From Mesotaenium endlicherianum (Eukaryota; Streptophyta; Zygnematophyceae; Zygnematales; Mesotaeniaceae), in contig WELA01009551.1 of the NCBI GenBank assembly GCA_009602735.1, positions 124,001 to 188,000 of the forward strand: DNA of 64,000 nt, written 5' to 3'. Shown here in pieces: positions 8,438 to 16,622 of the stretch; position 1 is the first letter of the stretch, and every line of letters begins with the position of its first letter. Both the position numbers and the translations under genes were made by a program. Under the pieces are notes generated by a model. The model was given only the letters and a program-made list of their open reading frames with translations, had not been told where the DNA came from and ran no database searches.

Positions 8438-9121
8438 ATGAATACAGCATTGGTAGTTTTTGATATCGCCGGTACAACGGTATTGGACAAAGGAGACGTA
8501 AACGAAGCATTCCGCATGGCTTTTACGGCATCAGGTATTGAAGTGGATACACCAGCCATCAACAAAGTGATGGGTTACCGTAAGATAGAAGCCGTAGAGA
8601 TCATCCTCGACCAGTTCGCACCTGGCAGGAAAGTGGCAGAACCCGAACTGGTAGCCACTATTCACGATGTGTTTACGCAGAATATGGGTCGCTTTTATGA
8701 AAACGATGATACATTGCAGCCACTGCCTCATGTAATGGAGACATTTGAATGGCTGCAATCAAAAGGTATCAAGATAACGCTCGATACCGGATTCACACGC
8801 ATCATCACAGATGCCATATTGAAGAAACTGAATTGGGACAAGCATCCGCACATAAATGCCGTGATTTGCAGCGATGAAGTGCCACAAGGCAGACCCCATC
8901 CTTATATGATTCAAAGCCTGATGCAACAAACGGGCATTACCGATCCGGCACGTGTAGTGAAAGTAGGAGATACAGAAGTGGATATCCAGGAAGGACGGAA
9001 TGCAAACTGCGGGCTCGTAGTGGCTGTTACTACCGGCGCTTACGCACGCGAGGCATTGATACCTTATAAGCCCGACTATATCATCGATTCTATGCAGGAA
9101 CTGATTGCTAAAATTCAATAG
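8438..9121 (+). CDS. Phosphonatase-like HAD hydrolase (TIGR03351 type)
   Basis: The product has 227 residues. The catalytic motif is D9-I-A-G-T13, the phosphonatase version of the HAD nucleophile motif. Lys49 in MGYRKIEAV matches the cap-domain lysine of PhnX that forms a Schiff base with phosphonoacetaldehyde. The motif III residue is Arg (QGRPHP) instead of Lys, again as in PhnX and its sister family, and motif IV is VGDTEVDIQEG. The sister family is known to sit beside FAD oxidoreductases and not beside PhnW, as here. The likely reaction is hydrolytic C-P cleavage of phosphonoacetaldehyde or a hydroxylated relative. It starts 10 bases after the HD gene. Confidence 0.87.
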   Translation: MNTALVVFDIAGTTVLDKGDVNEAFRMAFTASGIEVDTPAINKVMGYRKIEAVEIILDQFAPGRKVAEPELVATIHDVFTQNMGRFYENDDTLQPLPHVMETFEWLQSKGIKITLDTGFTRIITDAILKKLNWDKHPHINAVICSDEVPQGRPHPYMIQSLMQQTGITDPARVVKVGDTEVDIQEGRNANCGLVVAVTTGAYAREALIPYKPDYIIDSMQELIAKIQ

Positions 9122-9124
9122 GTA

Positions 9125-10390
9125 TTGGAAACGAAACGAGAAAAGTGGGTTGCCCTGTATGCAGCTGTTATAACCTTCCTCACGTATGCCGCTGTATATG
9201 CGTTCAGAAAGCCTTTTACAGTAGGCACGTTTGAACATGAAAAGAATGTGCTGGGCCTGCATTATAAAGATGCCCTGGTCATTTGCCAGGTGCTGGGTTA
9301 TATGGCCAGTAAGTTTTATGGAATTCGCTTTATAGCAGAGCTTAAAAGAATAGGCAGGGGCAAAACCATATTATTGCTGGTTGGTATTTCATGGCTGGCC
9401 TTGCTTTTGTTTGCCTTGCTGCCGGCTCCTTTTAATATTGTATGTCTTTTCCTGAATGGATTTCCATTGGGTATGATATGGGGCATTGTGTTTTCTTTTG
9501 TGGAAGGAAGAAAAACCACAGACTTCATAGGCGCTTCCCTGGCGGTAAGTTTTATTTTTTCTTCAGGCCTGGTTAAAACCATTGCCAAATGGCTGATGGT
9601 CTATGGAAATATAAACGAATACTGGATACCTTTTGTAACGGGATTGTTGTTTATGTTACCCATGATACTGTTGGTTTTCCTGCTGGAAAAAATACCACCG
9701 CCTTCTGTCGATGATACCAATAGCAGGGTAGCGCGTTTGCCCATGAATAAAGAAGAGCGAAAACAGTTTTTCAACCAGTTTAAAACAGGACTGGTGCTGC
9801 TCATCATCGTTTATGTGTTTCTTACCATTTTCCGGGACATACGCGACAATTTCGCAGCTGATATGTGGCAAGAACTGGGTTTCGGCAACCAACCCGAAGT
9901 GTTTACCACCACAGAAGCACCTACTACCATATTGGTATTGATATTGATCAGCTGCATGATGCTGATTCAAAACAACAGGCGTGCTTTTGTACTTACGCAT
10001 CTGATTGTGGTACTGGGCTTTTTCATGGCCGGAGCCAGCTCCCTGTTGTTCGTTACCAACCATCTCTCGCCTTTTGTGTGGATGACCCTGACCGGTCTTG
10101 GGTTATATATAGGTTATATTCCGTTCAACTGCATCTTATTTGACCGGATGATCGCTAGTTTTAAGTGTGCAGGTAACGTGGGCTTTCTGATGTACCTGGC
10201 CGATTCATTCGGTTATATGGGAAGTGTGGGAGTGATCATGTTAAAAGCAGTTTTCAACCTGAAACTAAAATGGACTGCCATTTACAGCAACGGGGTAGTG
10301 GTACTGTCGGTGATGGGTATCGCACTTACTTTGCTGGCATTGGCTTATTTCAATAAAAAATATCAAACCATCGTGAACGAGCATGAGTAA
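9125..10390 (+). CDS. DUF5690 family MFS-type inner membrane transporter
   Basis: The product has 421 residues with about eleven or twelve hydrophobic helices. The first helix is followed by VYAFRKPFTVG, and the overall pattern is that of organophosphate:phosphate antiporters (GlpT/UhpT-like) and of the DUF5690 family. The start is TTG at 9125: the preceding gene's stop codon TAG (9119-9121) lies in the same frame, only one codon separates them, and no ATG occurs before about residue 60. It probably carries the phosphonate, or a product such as an organophosphate, across the inner membrane. The role is inferred from position between the hydrolase and the FAD enzyme. Confidence 0.85.
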   Translation: METKREKWVALYAAVITFLTYAAVYAFRKPFTVGTFEHEKNVLGLHYKDALVICQVLGYMASKFYGIRFIAELKRIGRGKTILLLVGISWLALLLFALLPAPFNIVCLFLNGFPLGMIWGIVFSFVEGRKTTDFIGASLAVSFIFSSGLVKTIAKWLMVYGNINEYWIPFVTGLLFMLPMILLVFLLEKIPPPSVDDTNSRVARLPMNKEERKQFFNQFKTGLVLLIIVYVFLTIFRDIRDNFAADMWQELGFGNQPEVFTTTEAPTTILVLILISCMMLIQNNRRAFVLTHLIVVLGFFMAGASSLLFVTNHLSPFVWMTLTGLGLYIGYIPFNCILFDRMIASFKCAGNVGFLMYLADSFGYMGSVGVIMLKAVFNLKLKWTAIYSNGVVVLSVMGIALTLLALAYFNKKYQTIVNEHE

Positions 10391-11510
10391 TAAGACAGCC
10401 ATTGTTGTGGGAGCGGGAATAGTTGGACTGGCAACGGCACGCGCACTCTCATTGAAAGGATACAAAGTAACATTAGTAGAAAGAACGCAGAAAGCAGTGG
10501 GGGCTTCCATTCGCAATTTCGGAATGCTGTGGCCGGTGGGACAACCCGAGGGTACACTATACAACCGGGCAGTACGTAGCAGGGAAATATGGAAAGAAGT
10601 GGCCGACAGTATCGGACTCTGGTATGAAGATGCCGGAAGCCTGCACCTGGCACACCATGCAGATGAATGGGTTGTATTGCAGGAATTGTATGATACGTTC
10701 AAAGCATCAGGCAGGCCGGTTGAATTGTTGGATAAGGATGTGATTATGCGACGTTTCAAAGGAGTGAACGGGAACGGATTACAGGGCGGCTTGTTCAGTG
10801 CTACAGAGACCATTGTAGATCCGCGTGAAGCCATCGCTTCCATCCCTGCTTATCTTGAAGAATACCTGGATGTGGAATTTATTTGGGGAAAGCAGGTGAA
10901 TGCAATTACCCCAGGGAAAGTATATATAGAAGGGCAAATATTAGAGTCAGACCTTGTTTTTATATGCAGTGGCGCAGATTTTGAAACCCTTTTCCCTGAA
11001 GCATTTTCAGCATTGCCGATTACCAAATGCAAATTGCAGATGATGCGTTTCGTGCCGGGAAGCCCTCAATGGCGTATGGGTACTTCTTTGTGCGGAGGTC
11101 TGTCACTGATCCATTACAACAGCTTCAAAGTAGCTCCTTCACTCGGATTGCTCAGGAAAAGGTATGAGACAGAGATGTCGGAATACGTGGCAAATGGAAT
11201 ACATGTGATGATCTCTCAAAACGACAAAGGAGAATTGACAGTGGGTGATTCTCACGAATATGGTCATACCTTCGATCCGTTCGACAGGGCACATATCAAC
11301 GAAATGATCATACATTATCTCAAATTATTTGCAGTATGCGACGATTGGAAATTGATACAGACCTGGAATGGCATATATCCGAAAATGACGAACGGACAAA
11401 CCGATGTTTTCCTGAACCCCATGCAAGGTGTATATATCATGAATGGATTGGGGGGTGCAGGAATGACTTTGTCTTTCGGTTTCGCAGAAGAAATGATCGC
11501 AACATTATAA
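10383..11510 (+). CDS. FAD-dependent oxidoreductase of the phosphonate-associated TIGR03364 type
   Basis: The product has 375 residues. The dinucleotide-binding motif GAGIVG is at 10-15, the acidic end of the Rossmann strand is ER at 33-34, and the family-typical GASIRNFGMLWPVGQ lies at 40-54. The C-terminus has GLGGAGMTLSFGFAEE, the usual DAO-family closing FAD contact. The family was proposed to deaminate aminophosphonates oxidatively, feeding the phosphonatase-like hydrolase. Its ATG overlaps the stop of the transporter gene by 8 bases, so the two are translationally coupled. Whether the substrate is 2-aminoethylphosphonate, an N-methyl form or the 1-hydroxy form cannot be read from sequence. 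Confidence 0.87.
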   Translation: MSNKTAIVVGAGIVGLATARALSLKGYKVTLVERTQKAVGASIRNFGMLWPVGQPEGTLYNRAVRSREIWKEVADSIGLWYEDAGSLHLAHHADEWVVLQELYDTFKASGRPVELLDKDVIMRRFKGVNGNGLQGGLFSATETIVDPREAIASIPAYLEEYLDVEFIWGKQVNAITPGKVYIEGQILESDLVFICSGADFETLFPEAFSALPITKCKLQMMRFVPGSPQWRMGTSLCGGLSLIHYNSFKVAPSLGLLRKRYETEMSEYVANGIHVMISQNDKGELTVGDSHEYGHTFDPFDRAHINEMIIHYLKLFAVCDDWKLIQTWNGIYPKMTNGQTDVFLNPMQGVYIMNGLGGAGMTLSFGFAEEMIATL

Positions 11511-11519
11511 ACCAGTGAT

Positions 11520-13946
11520 ATGAAAAAGATAGTATGGGTATTGACTGTGCTTTGTATTTCGAGTTGTATTAAGGCCCAATCATTGCAAACCCTGGAAGCA
11601 GGGCGGGTAGGGCTTCCCAACGGATGGAGCCTTACGCCGGCAGGTAAAAGCCTGCCTGTGGGCGACCTGCCGTTGAACATCGCTGTAAGCGCATCGAAAA
11701 AATTAATGGCAATAACCAATAACGGACAAAGCACCCAGACTTTGCAGTTGATCGATGTGCAGCAAGGTAAAGTGCTGGACAATATCACGGTACCCAAATT
11801 GTGGGTGGGTTTGAAATTCAGCGCTGATGAAAAATGCTTATATGCATCCGGCGGTAACGATAACTGGATACTGAAATATGCCATCCGCCAACAAAAACTG
11901 GTGTTGCAAGACAGTATCATCCTGGGCGCTAAATGGCCCAATAAAATATCACCTGCCGGCATCGATATCGATGACCAATTGCTTTATGTCGTAACCAAAG
12001 ATAACAACTCGCTGTATGTGATCGATCTTCAATCGAAGAAAGTCATACAAGAGTTGAAGCTTCCCGGAGAAGCCTATACCTGTTTGTTATCACACGATAA
12101 AACCAAGCTCTATATTTCCTGCTGGGGTTGTGGCAAATTACTGACCTATCATACCGGCTCTCGTCAATTGATTGCAGCAATCAATGTGGGCAGTAACCCG
12201 AACGATATCTGTCTTTCCAAAAACGACAAGTACCTCTATGTAGCCAACGCCAACGACAACAGCGTATCAGTAATCGATACCAGGAACCACAAAATATTGG
12301 AAACGCTGAATGCCGCTTTATACCCCGATGCGCCCAACGGTTCTACTACCAATGGAGTAGCGTTGAGTCCGGATGAAAAAACATTGTACATCGCCAATGC
12401 AGACAATAACTGTTTGTCTGTTTTCGATGTATCAACGCCCGGTAGCAGTCATTCAAAAGGTTTTATACCGGTGGGCTGGTATCCTTCCTGTGTAAGAACC
12501 ATTGGCAAAAATATATGGGTTGCGAACGGAAAAGGATTCACTTCCATGGCCAATCCGTATGGTCCCAACCCGGTGAACAAAAAAGTGCATTTAAGTTTTC
12601 AAAAAGGTGATCCCAATAAACCGGCAGAAGTACAATACATCGGCGGGCTCTTCAAAGGAACCCTCAGCATTATTCCGGTTCCCGATGCAAAACAGTTGAG
12701 CATTTACTCACAGGTGGTATATCGCAATACACCTTATACCAAAGAAAAGGAAAAGATAAGCGAAGGCGTGGAAGGCAACCCCATACCCAGAAGAGTAGGA
12801 GATGCGTCGCCTATTAAATATGTGTTCTACATCATCAAAGAAAACAGGACTTACGACCAGGTATTGGGCGATATGCCGGAAGGCAATGGCGATACCAGTC
12901 TTTGTTTGTTTGGAGAAAAAGTAACGCCCAACCTGCATGCATTGTCAAGGGAATTTGTATTGCTCGATAATTTTTATGTTGATGGTGAAGTGAGTGCCGA
13001 TGGTCATAACTGGAGCATGGGTGCTTATGCTACCGATTACCTGGAAAAAACATGGGTAACCAGTTATGGCGGCAGAGGCGGTGATTACGATGCGGAAGGC
13101 AACAGGGCCATTGCCAATAACAAAAAAGGATTTATCTGGGATCATTGCAAAAGAGCGGGCGTAAGCTATCGCACCTACGGTGAATTTGCAGATGATTACA
13201 AGCCCAATATACCGGTGTTGAAAGATCATTTCTGTCCGTATTATACCAGTTGGGACCAGCGCGTACGTGATACCACACGGGTAGGTCAGTGGAAAAGGGA
13301 ATTCGATTCGCTGGTGGCCAACCATGCGCTGCCACAGCTAAGCACGCTTCGCATCATCAATGACCATACAGAAGGATTGAGCAAAGGACGACCTACGCCT
13401 TTTGCCCATGTTGCCGATAACGACCTGGCCATAGGTATGTTCATCGAGTACCTCAGCAAAAGCCCCGTGTGGAAAGAGTCCGCCGTTTTTGTTCTGGAAG
13501 ACGATGCTCAAGATGGCCCCGATCATGTGGATGCACACAGAAGTACTGCCTATGTGATGGGCGGATTTGTAAAAAGACATTTTGTAGATCATACCATGTA
13601 TTCCACTTCTTCGATGCTGCGCACCATTGAACTGATTTTAGGTATTCCGCCCATGAGCCAGTACGATGCTGCCGCAACACCTATGTGGCGTTGTTTCTCG
13701 GCAACGCCCGATCTCACACCTTTCGCAGCAAAACCCTTGCAGACAGATATCAATAAAAAAAACGAAGTGGTCAATGCATGGCAGAAGAAAAGCGAGACTT
13801 TTGATTTCACCAAAGAAGACCGGGCGCCCGACAGGGAGTTCACAGAAGTGATCTGGAAAGCAGTGAAAGGAGAACATGCTATTGTGCCGGCACCAAGAAG
13901 GGCTTCATTCTTCAAGCCGAATCCCCGGGCGGTAGACAATGATTAG
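11520..13946 (+). CDS. Exported YncE-like beta-propeller fused to a phosphoesterase (alkaline phosphatase superfamily)
   Basis: The product has 808 residues. The signal peptide ends near residue 20 (SCIKAQ). Residues about 35-350 form a propeller of YVTN/YncE-type repeats such as YLYVANANDNSVSVIDT and TLYIANADNNCLSVFD. From about 430 the phosphoesterase domain begins with the YIIKENRTYDQVLGD motif of the PF04185 family, and later has VFVLEDDAQDGPDHVDAHR, which supplies metal-binding Asp and His. It follows the FAD gene by 9 bases. Enzymes of this superfamily cleave phosphate or phosphonate esters, so it could release the imported compound outside the cytosol. That role is inference. Confidence 0.85.
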   Translation: MKKIVWVLTVLCISSCIKAQSLQTLEAGRVGLPNGWSLTPAGKSLPVGDLPLNIAVSASKKLMAITNNGQSTQTLQLIDVQQGKVLDNITVPKLWVGLKFSADEKCLYASGGNDNWILKYAIRQQKLVLQDSIILGAKWPNKISPAGIDIDDQLLYVVTKDNNSLYVIDLQSKKVIQELKLPGEAYTCLLSHDKTKLYISCWGCGKLLTYHTGSRQLIAAINVGSNPNDICLSKNDKYLYVANANDNSVSVIDTRNHKILETLNAALYPDAPNGSTTNGVALSPDEKTLYIANADNNCLSVFDVSTPGSSHSKGFIPVGWYPSCVRTIGKNIWVANGKGFTSMANPYGPNPVNKKVHLSFQKGDPNKPAEVQYIGGLFKGTLSIIPVPDAKQLSIYSQVVYRNTPYTKEKEKISEGVEGNPIPRRVGDASPIKYVFYIIKENRTYDQVLGDMPEGNGDTSLCLFGEKVTPNLHALSREFVLLDNFYVDGEVSADGHNWSMGAYATDYLEKTWVTSYGGRGGDYDAEGNRAIANNKKGFIWDHCKRAGVSYRTYGEFADDYKPNIPVLKDHFCPYYTSWDQRVRDTTRVGQWKREFDSLVANHALPQLSTLRIINDHTEGLSKGRPTPFAHVADNDLAIGMFIEYLSKSPVWKESAVFVLEDDAQDGPDHVDAHRSTAYVMGGFVKRHFVDHTMYSTSSMLRTIELILGIPPMSQYDAAATPMWRCFSATPDLTPFAAKPLQTDINKKNEVVNAWQKKSETFDFTKEDRAPDREFTEVIWKAVKGEHAIVPAPRRASFFKPNPRAVDND

Positions 13947-14341
13947 ATCCAACGGGGAGGTTGAGTAGGAGCGGTATCATTATTATCCGCAGCAGATTGG
14001 TGAATTGCATTCACCTGCCCATCAATGCGGGCGTCTTTATCAATAACAAGCGGAGACGCGCTGATGTTGCCGATGATGTTAGCACTGTTCATCATCTTCG
14101 CTTCCCCGCTGATCATAATTTCTCCCTGGATCTGTCCGTACACAACCAGTCGCGCTGCATGCACATTTCCAACAATGGATCCTGTATTTCCCAGGTAAAC
14201 CAGTGCACCGGCTTTCACTTCGCCATAGATAGTTCCATACACATACAATGGAACAGATACATCAATGCCACCATGCACCACGGCGCCTTTGGGAATACAA
14301 CAGATCCCATTTTTACGTATCAAAGAAAGGAGCTTCAGCAC
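13943..14341 (-). CDS. Bactofilin-family polymer-forming protein
   Basis: The product has 132 residues. Residues about 15-115 show the short repeating pattern of a right-handed beta-helix (VYGTIYGEVKAGALVYLG, then GSIVGNVHAARLVVYG), as in bactofilins, which polymerise without nucleotides. The C-terminal tail is Asn/Thr/Pro-rich. Starts: GTG at 14341 is the only sensible one, since the ATG two bases further upstream runs into a stop after two codons. It begins 3 bases after the stop of the actin-like gene, so the two are co-transcribed and probably act together. Its end overlaps the phosphoesterase gene by 4 bases, tail to tail. Confidence 0.78.
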   Translation of the reverse strand: MLKLLSLIRKNGICCIPKGAVVHGGIDVSVPLYVYGTIYGEVKAGALVYLGNTGSIVGNVHAARLVVYGQIQGEIMISGEAKMMNSANIIGNISASPLVIDKDARIDGQVNAIHQSAADNNDTAPTQPPRWI

Positions 14342-14344
14342 ATG

Positions 14345-15400
14345 TTAAGCTTTAAAGTCGAGGTTCGTTACGTTTTCTGAAAAGAAAGACAACGCAGAAA
14401 ATGCATTTCCAAGGTCAATGCCTGCACAACGGTTGGGATAATTATCCGACAACCGCAATGAATTATACAGGTAACCAACACTGGCAACCCGTTCCGGTTG
14501 TGGCACTACTTCAATGGGCATGAGGTCTTTGAATTCATCTTCAACAAGCTGAACCAGTTCTGCGTAATGAGCGCCGCCGCCCAATATGTATATTTTTTCG
14601 CAGAGCTCCAGGTCGCGGTCGGTGAAATAAGCCCGCATGGAAGGAGATACCACTTTTTGATAGTATTGCTGCAGCAGTTCTTTACGTGTTTCGGTAATAT
14701 CAACCCGCCTACGGTTGGCAAAGATGGACCCTTTCATAAACACATCATCCAACTGGTGCTCATTTTTGAGTTCGAGGTAATACTTCTTATTCAACTCCTG
14801 CGTAAGGTTGTGAATGGCATAACGTAAGCCATGCGTACTGAAAGCAGTTCGGTGGACGAGGCTGGCGTCTGAAACCATAATACCTTCCAACGTTCCAAAA
14901 CCAAAACTGAGTACCATGAAATTTTGCGGAACAGGATTGGTTACGATGTGCTTCAATCCTATGATACCGCCCACGATCTCCGGGATGACTTCAAACTTCT
15001 CAATATCAAACACCTCCCGCTTCACTTGTCCCTTTACGTTGAAAGTTTGCGAATCATACTCTACCATGAAATGCCTTTTAGAAAGGTATTGCTCGGCCAT
15101 CTGCTTGAATGCATGGTAGGTGGAAAACGGGAAGCCGATGGTAACCGTTATGGGTTGCTGTAACCGTGGCGCAAGATTAACCAGGGCAGCGCGGAAGAGA
15201 ATGTCGAAATCTTCTTCCGCCGGCGTGGCATTCGTAACGCGCGAAGGGTTAATGCCATTGTGCCTGGCGAGATTGCCTACCATATACCAGGCATTGTCTT
15301 TTTTTACTTTGATACCGTTCAGCAGGTCTTTGGCGGTATTTTCCATATTACCGAATGCGGTCTCAAAAACACTAGGGAAGTGCAGTGTAACGACGTTCAT
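14345..15400 (-). CDS. Actin-like ATPase (ParM/ALP type), apparently circularly permuted
   Basis: The product has 351 residues from ATG 15400; a TTG two codons earlier is less likely. The N-terminus begins at HFPSVFE (7-13), which in actin-like proteins normally follows the phosphate-1 hairpin. A phosphate-2-like loop is FMVLSFGFGTLEG (about 161-173), with Ser where Asp is usual. The adenosine motif is IYILGGGAHYAELV (270-283), followed by PERVASVGYLYNS near the normal end of the fold. The protein then continues with CAGIDLGNAFSALSF (325-339), which looks like the missing phosphate-1 motif. Upstream of the start there is no open frame that could supply this motif. The partner gene encodes a bactofilin. 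Confidence 0.8.
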   Translation of the reverse strand: MNVVTLHFPSVFETAFGNMENTAKDLLNGIKVKKDNAWYMVGNLARHNGINPSRVTNATPAEEDFDILFRAALVNLAPRLQQPITVTIGFPFSTYHAFKQMAEQYLSKRHFMVEYDSQTFNVKGQVKREVFDIEKFEVIPEIVGGIIGLKHIVTNPVPQNFMVLSFGFGTLEGIMVSDASLVHRTAFSTHGLRYAIHNLTQELNKKYYLELKNEHQLDDVFMKGSIFANRRRVDITETRKELLQQYYQKVVSPSMRAYFTDRDLELCEKIYILGGGAHYAELVQLVEDEFKDLMPIEVVPQPERVASVGYLYNSLRLSDNYPNRCAGIDLGNAFSALSFFSENVTNLDFKA

Positions 15401-15507
15401 GGACAAAATAGTTAGGTTCCCAGCAATTTACTAAGTTTCGCTGCATTTCCCATAGTCCGGATAGACTTAATAGAAAGTTATTAATGAAAAAGGGTTAGGT
15501 TTGGCGC

Positions 15508-15897
15508 ATGAAGTATTCGCAACAGGCAGGGCTGGTAGCTGCTGTTTTATTGATCGTCGTGTGTTTTTTCCCCTGGACCTATATTGCCAGCCGGCAAATT
15601 ACCATTACAGGTTTATCTGCTGTAGGCACCAATTTCGGTAAACCCGGACTGTTCAATATTGTCATATCGGCAATCGCTGCGTTCCTGTTTGTAATACCCC
15701 GTTTATGGGCCAAACGAACCAATGTGTTTGTCTGCGCCATCAACCTGGCCTGGTCTATCCGTAATTACATTATTCTGTCAACCTGCCTGCTGGGTGAGTG
15801 CCCTGAAAAGAGAGCGGGATTATATTTATTGGTGGTGCTGGCCATTGCCACGCAATTAATGGCTCTTTTTCCAAAGCTAGAAGTAAAACAACAGTGA
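15508..15897 (+). CDS. Hypothetical four-helix membrane protein
   Basis: The product has 129 residues with hydrophobic segments at about 6-24, 48-63, 70-90 and 103-120 and a short basic-acidic tail. An FPWTY motif follows the first helix. I do not recognise a named family; similar short proteins with an FFPW motif are frequent in Chitinophagaceae. A TAGGTTTG element at 15496-15503 matches the -7 consensus but lies only 5 bases before the ATG, so the message would be almost leaderless if it is used. It is divergent from the actin-like gene. Confidence 0.65.
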   Translation: MKYSQQAGLVAAVLLIVVCFFPWTYIASRQITITGLSAVGTNFGKPGLFNIVISAIAAFLFVIPRLWAKRTNVFVCAINLAWSIRNYIILSTCLLGECPEKRAGLYLLVVLAIATQLMALFPKLEVKQQ

Positions 15898-15907
15898 GTT
15901 GTGATGA

Positions 15908-16525
15908 TCAGCGATGGAGTATCACTTGCCTGATGGCATTCGCTACTTTCTCTGCCCAAACAGCGTGTTCTTTTGCTGAATAATGCAACTGGTCCGCGGC
16001 CAATAAACTGGTGTCGCTTTTTGCTTTTCTGCTGCCGGCAGTAATGTCAATATACTGTACATGGAATTGCGCCGCCGCTTTTGTGCATACAGCATTGAAA
16101 TGATCAATCTCTGTCGAGATCAGCTCCCTGTCACGGTTTGATGCAAAAGGCGTAACGCCCCAATCGGGAATAGATAGCAGTATTACACGTTCATCGTGGC
16201 CGCCGGTCAGGTGTTTCGCTTTTTTCAGCAGGAAGCCCAGGTCGTTTTCAAAATCTTCGGCGGGAAGTCCGCGGTACTGGTTATTGACGCCTATGAGCAG
16301 GCTAACAAAATCATATTGCTCGAGCAGCTTTGTATGCAAGATGTGTTCGGCCAGTTCTCCGCTGGTCCATCCGGTTTGGGCTATTATTTCAGGTGCACTG
16401 AAATGCAAGCCGGCCTTGCGCAACAACTGCACTGCCTGGTAAGGAAATGATTCATGCAGAGGAACCGATTCGCCAATGGTGTAAGAATCGCCGAGTGCCA
16501 GGTAAGAGAAATGATGCTTGGTCAT
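15908..16525 (-). CDS. SGNH/GDSL hydrolase
   Basis: The product has 205 residues from ATG 16525. This start places the GDSY nucleophile block (YLALGDSYTIGE) near the N-terminus, as is usual; the longer frame upstream adds a basic stretch without family support. Block III has the Asn in LLIGVNNQYRG, and block V has the Asp-His pair in ADQLHYSAKEH. No signal peptide is visible, so it is probably a cytosolic esterase or lipase-like enzyme of unknown substrate. It is downstream of kynureninase on the same strand with a gap of about 97 bases. Confidence 0.85.
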   Translation of the reverse strand: MTKHHFSYLALGDSYTIGESVPLHESFPYQAVQLLRKAGLHFSAPEIIAQTGWTSGELAEHILHTKLLEQYDFVSLLIGVNNQYRGLPAEDFENDLGFLLKKAKHLTGGHDERVILLSIPDWGVTPFASNRDRELISTEIDHFNAVCTKAAAQFHVQYIDITAGSRKAKSDTSLLAADQLHYSAKEHAVWAEKVANAIRQVILHR

Positions 16526-16622
16526 AGCAGCAGCATTGTGTGAACTAAAGATACGCTTAAAATTGAATTTTGTCGATCGGCGCAGATTGATAACCAACTG
16601 ATAGCGACGTTGCAGAAAATAG

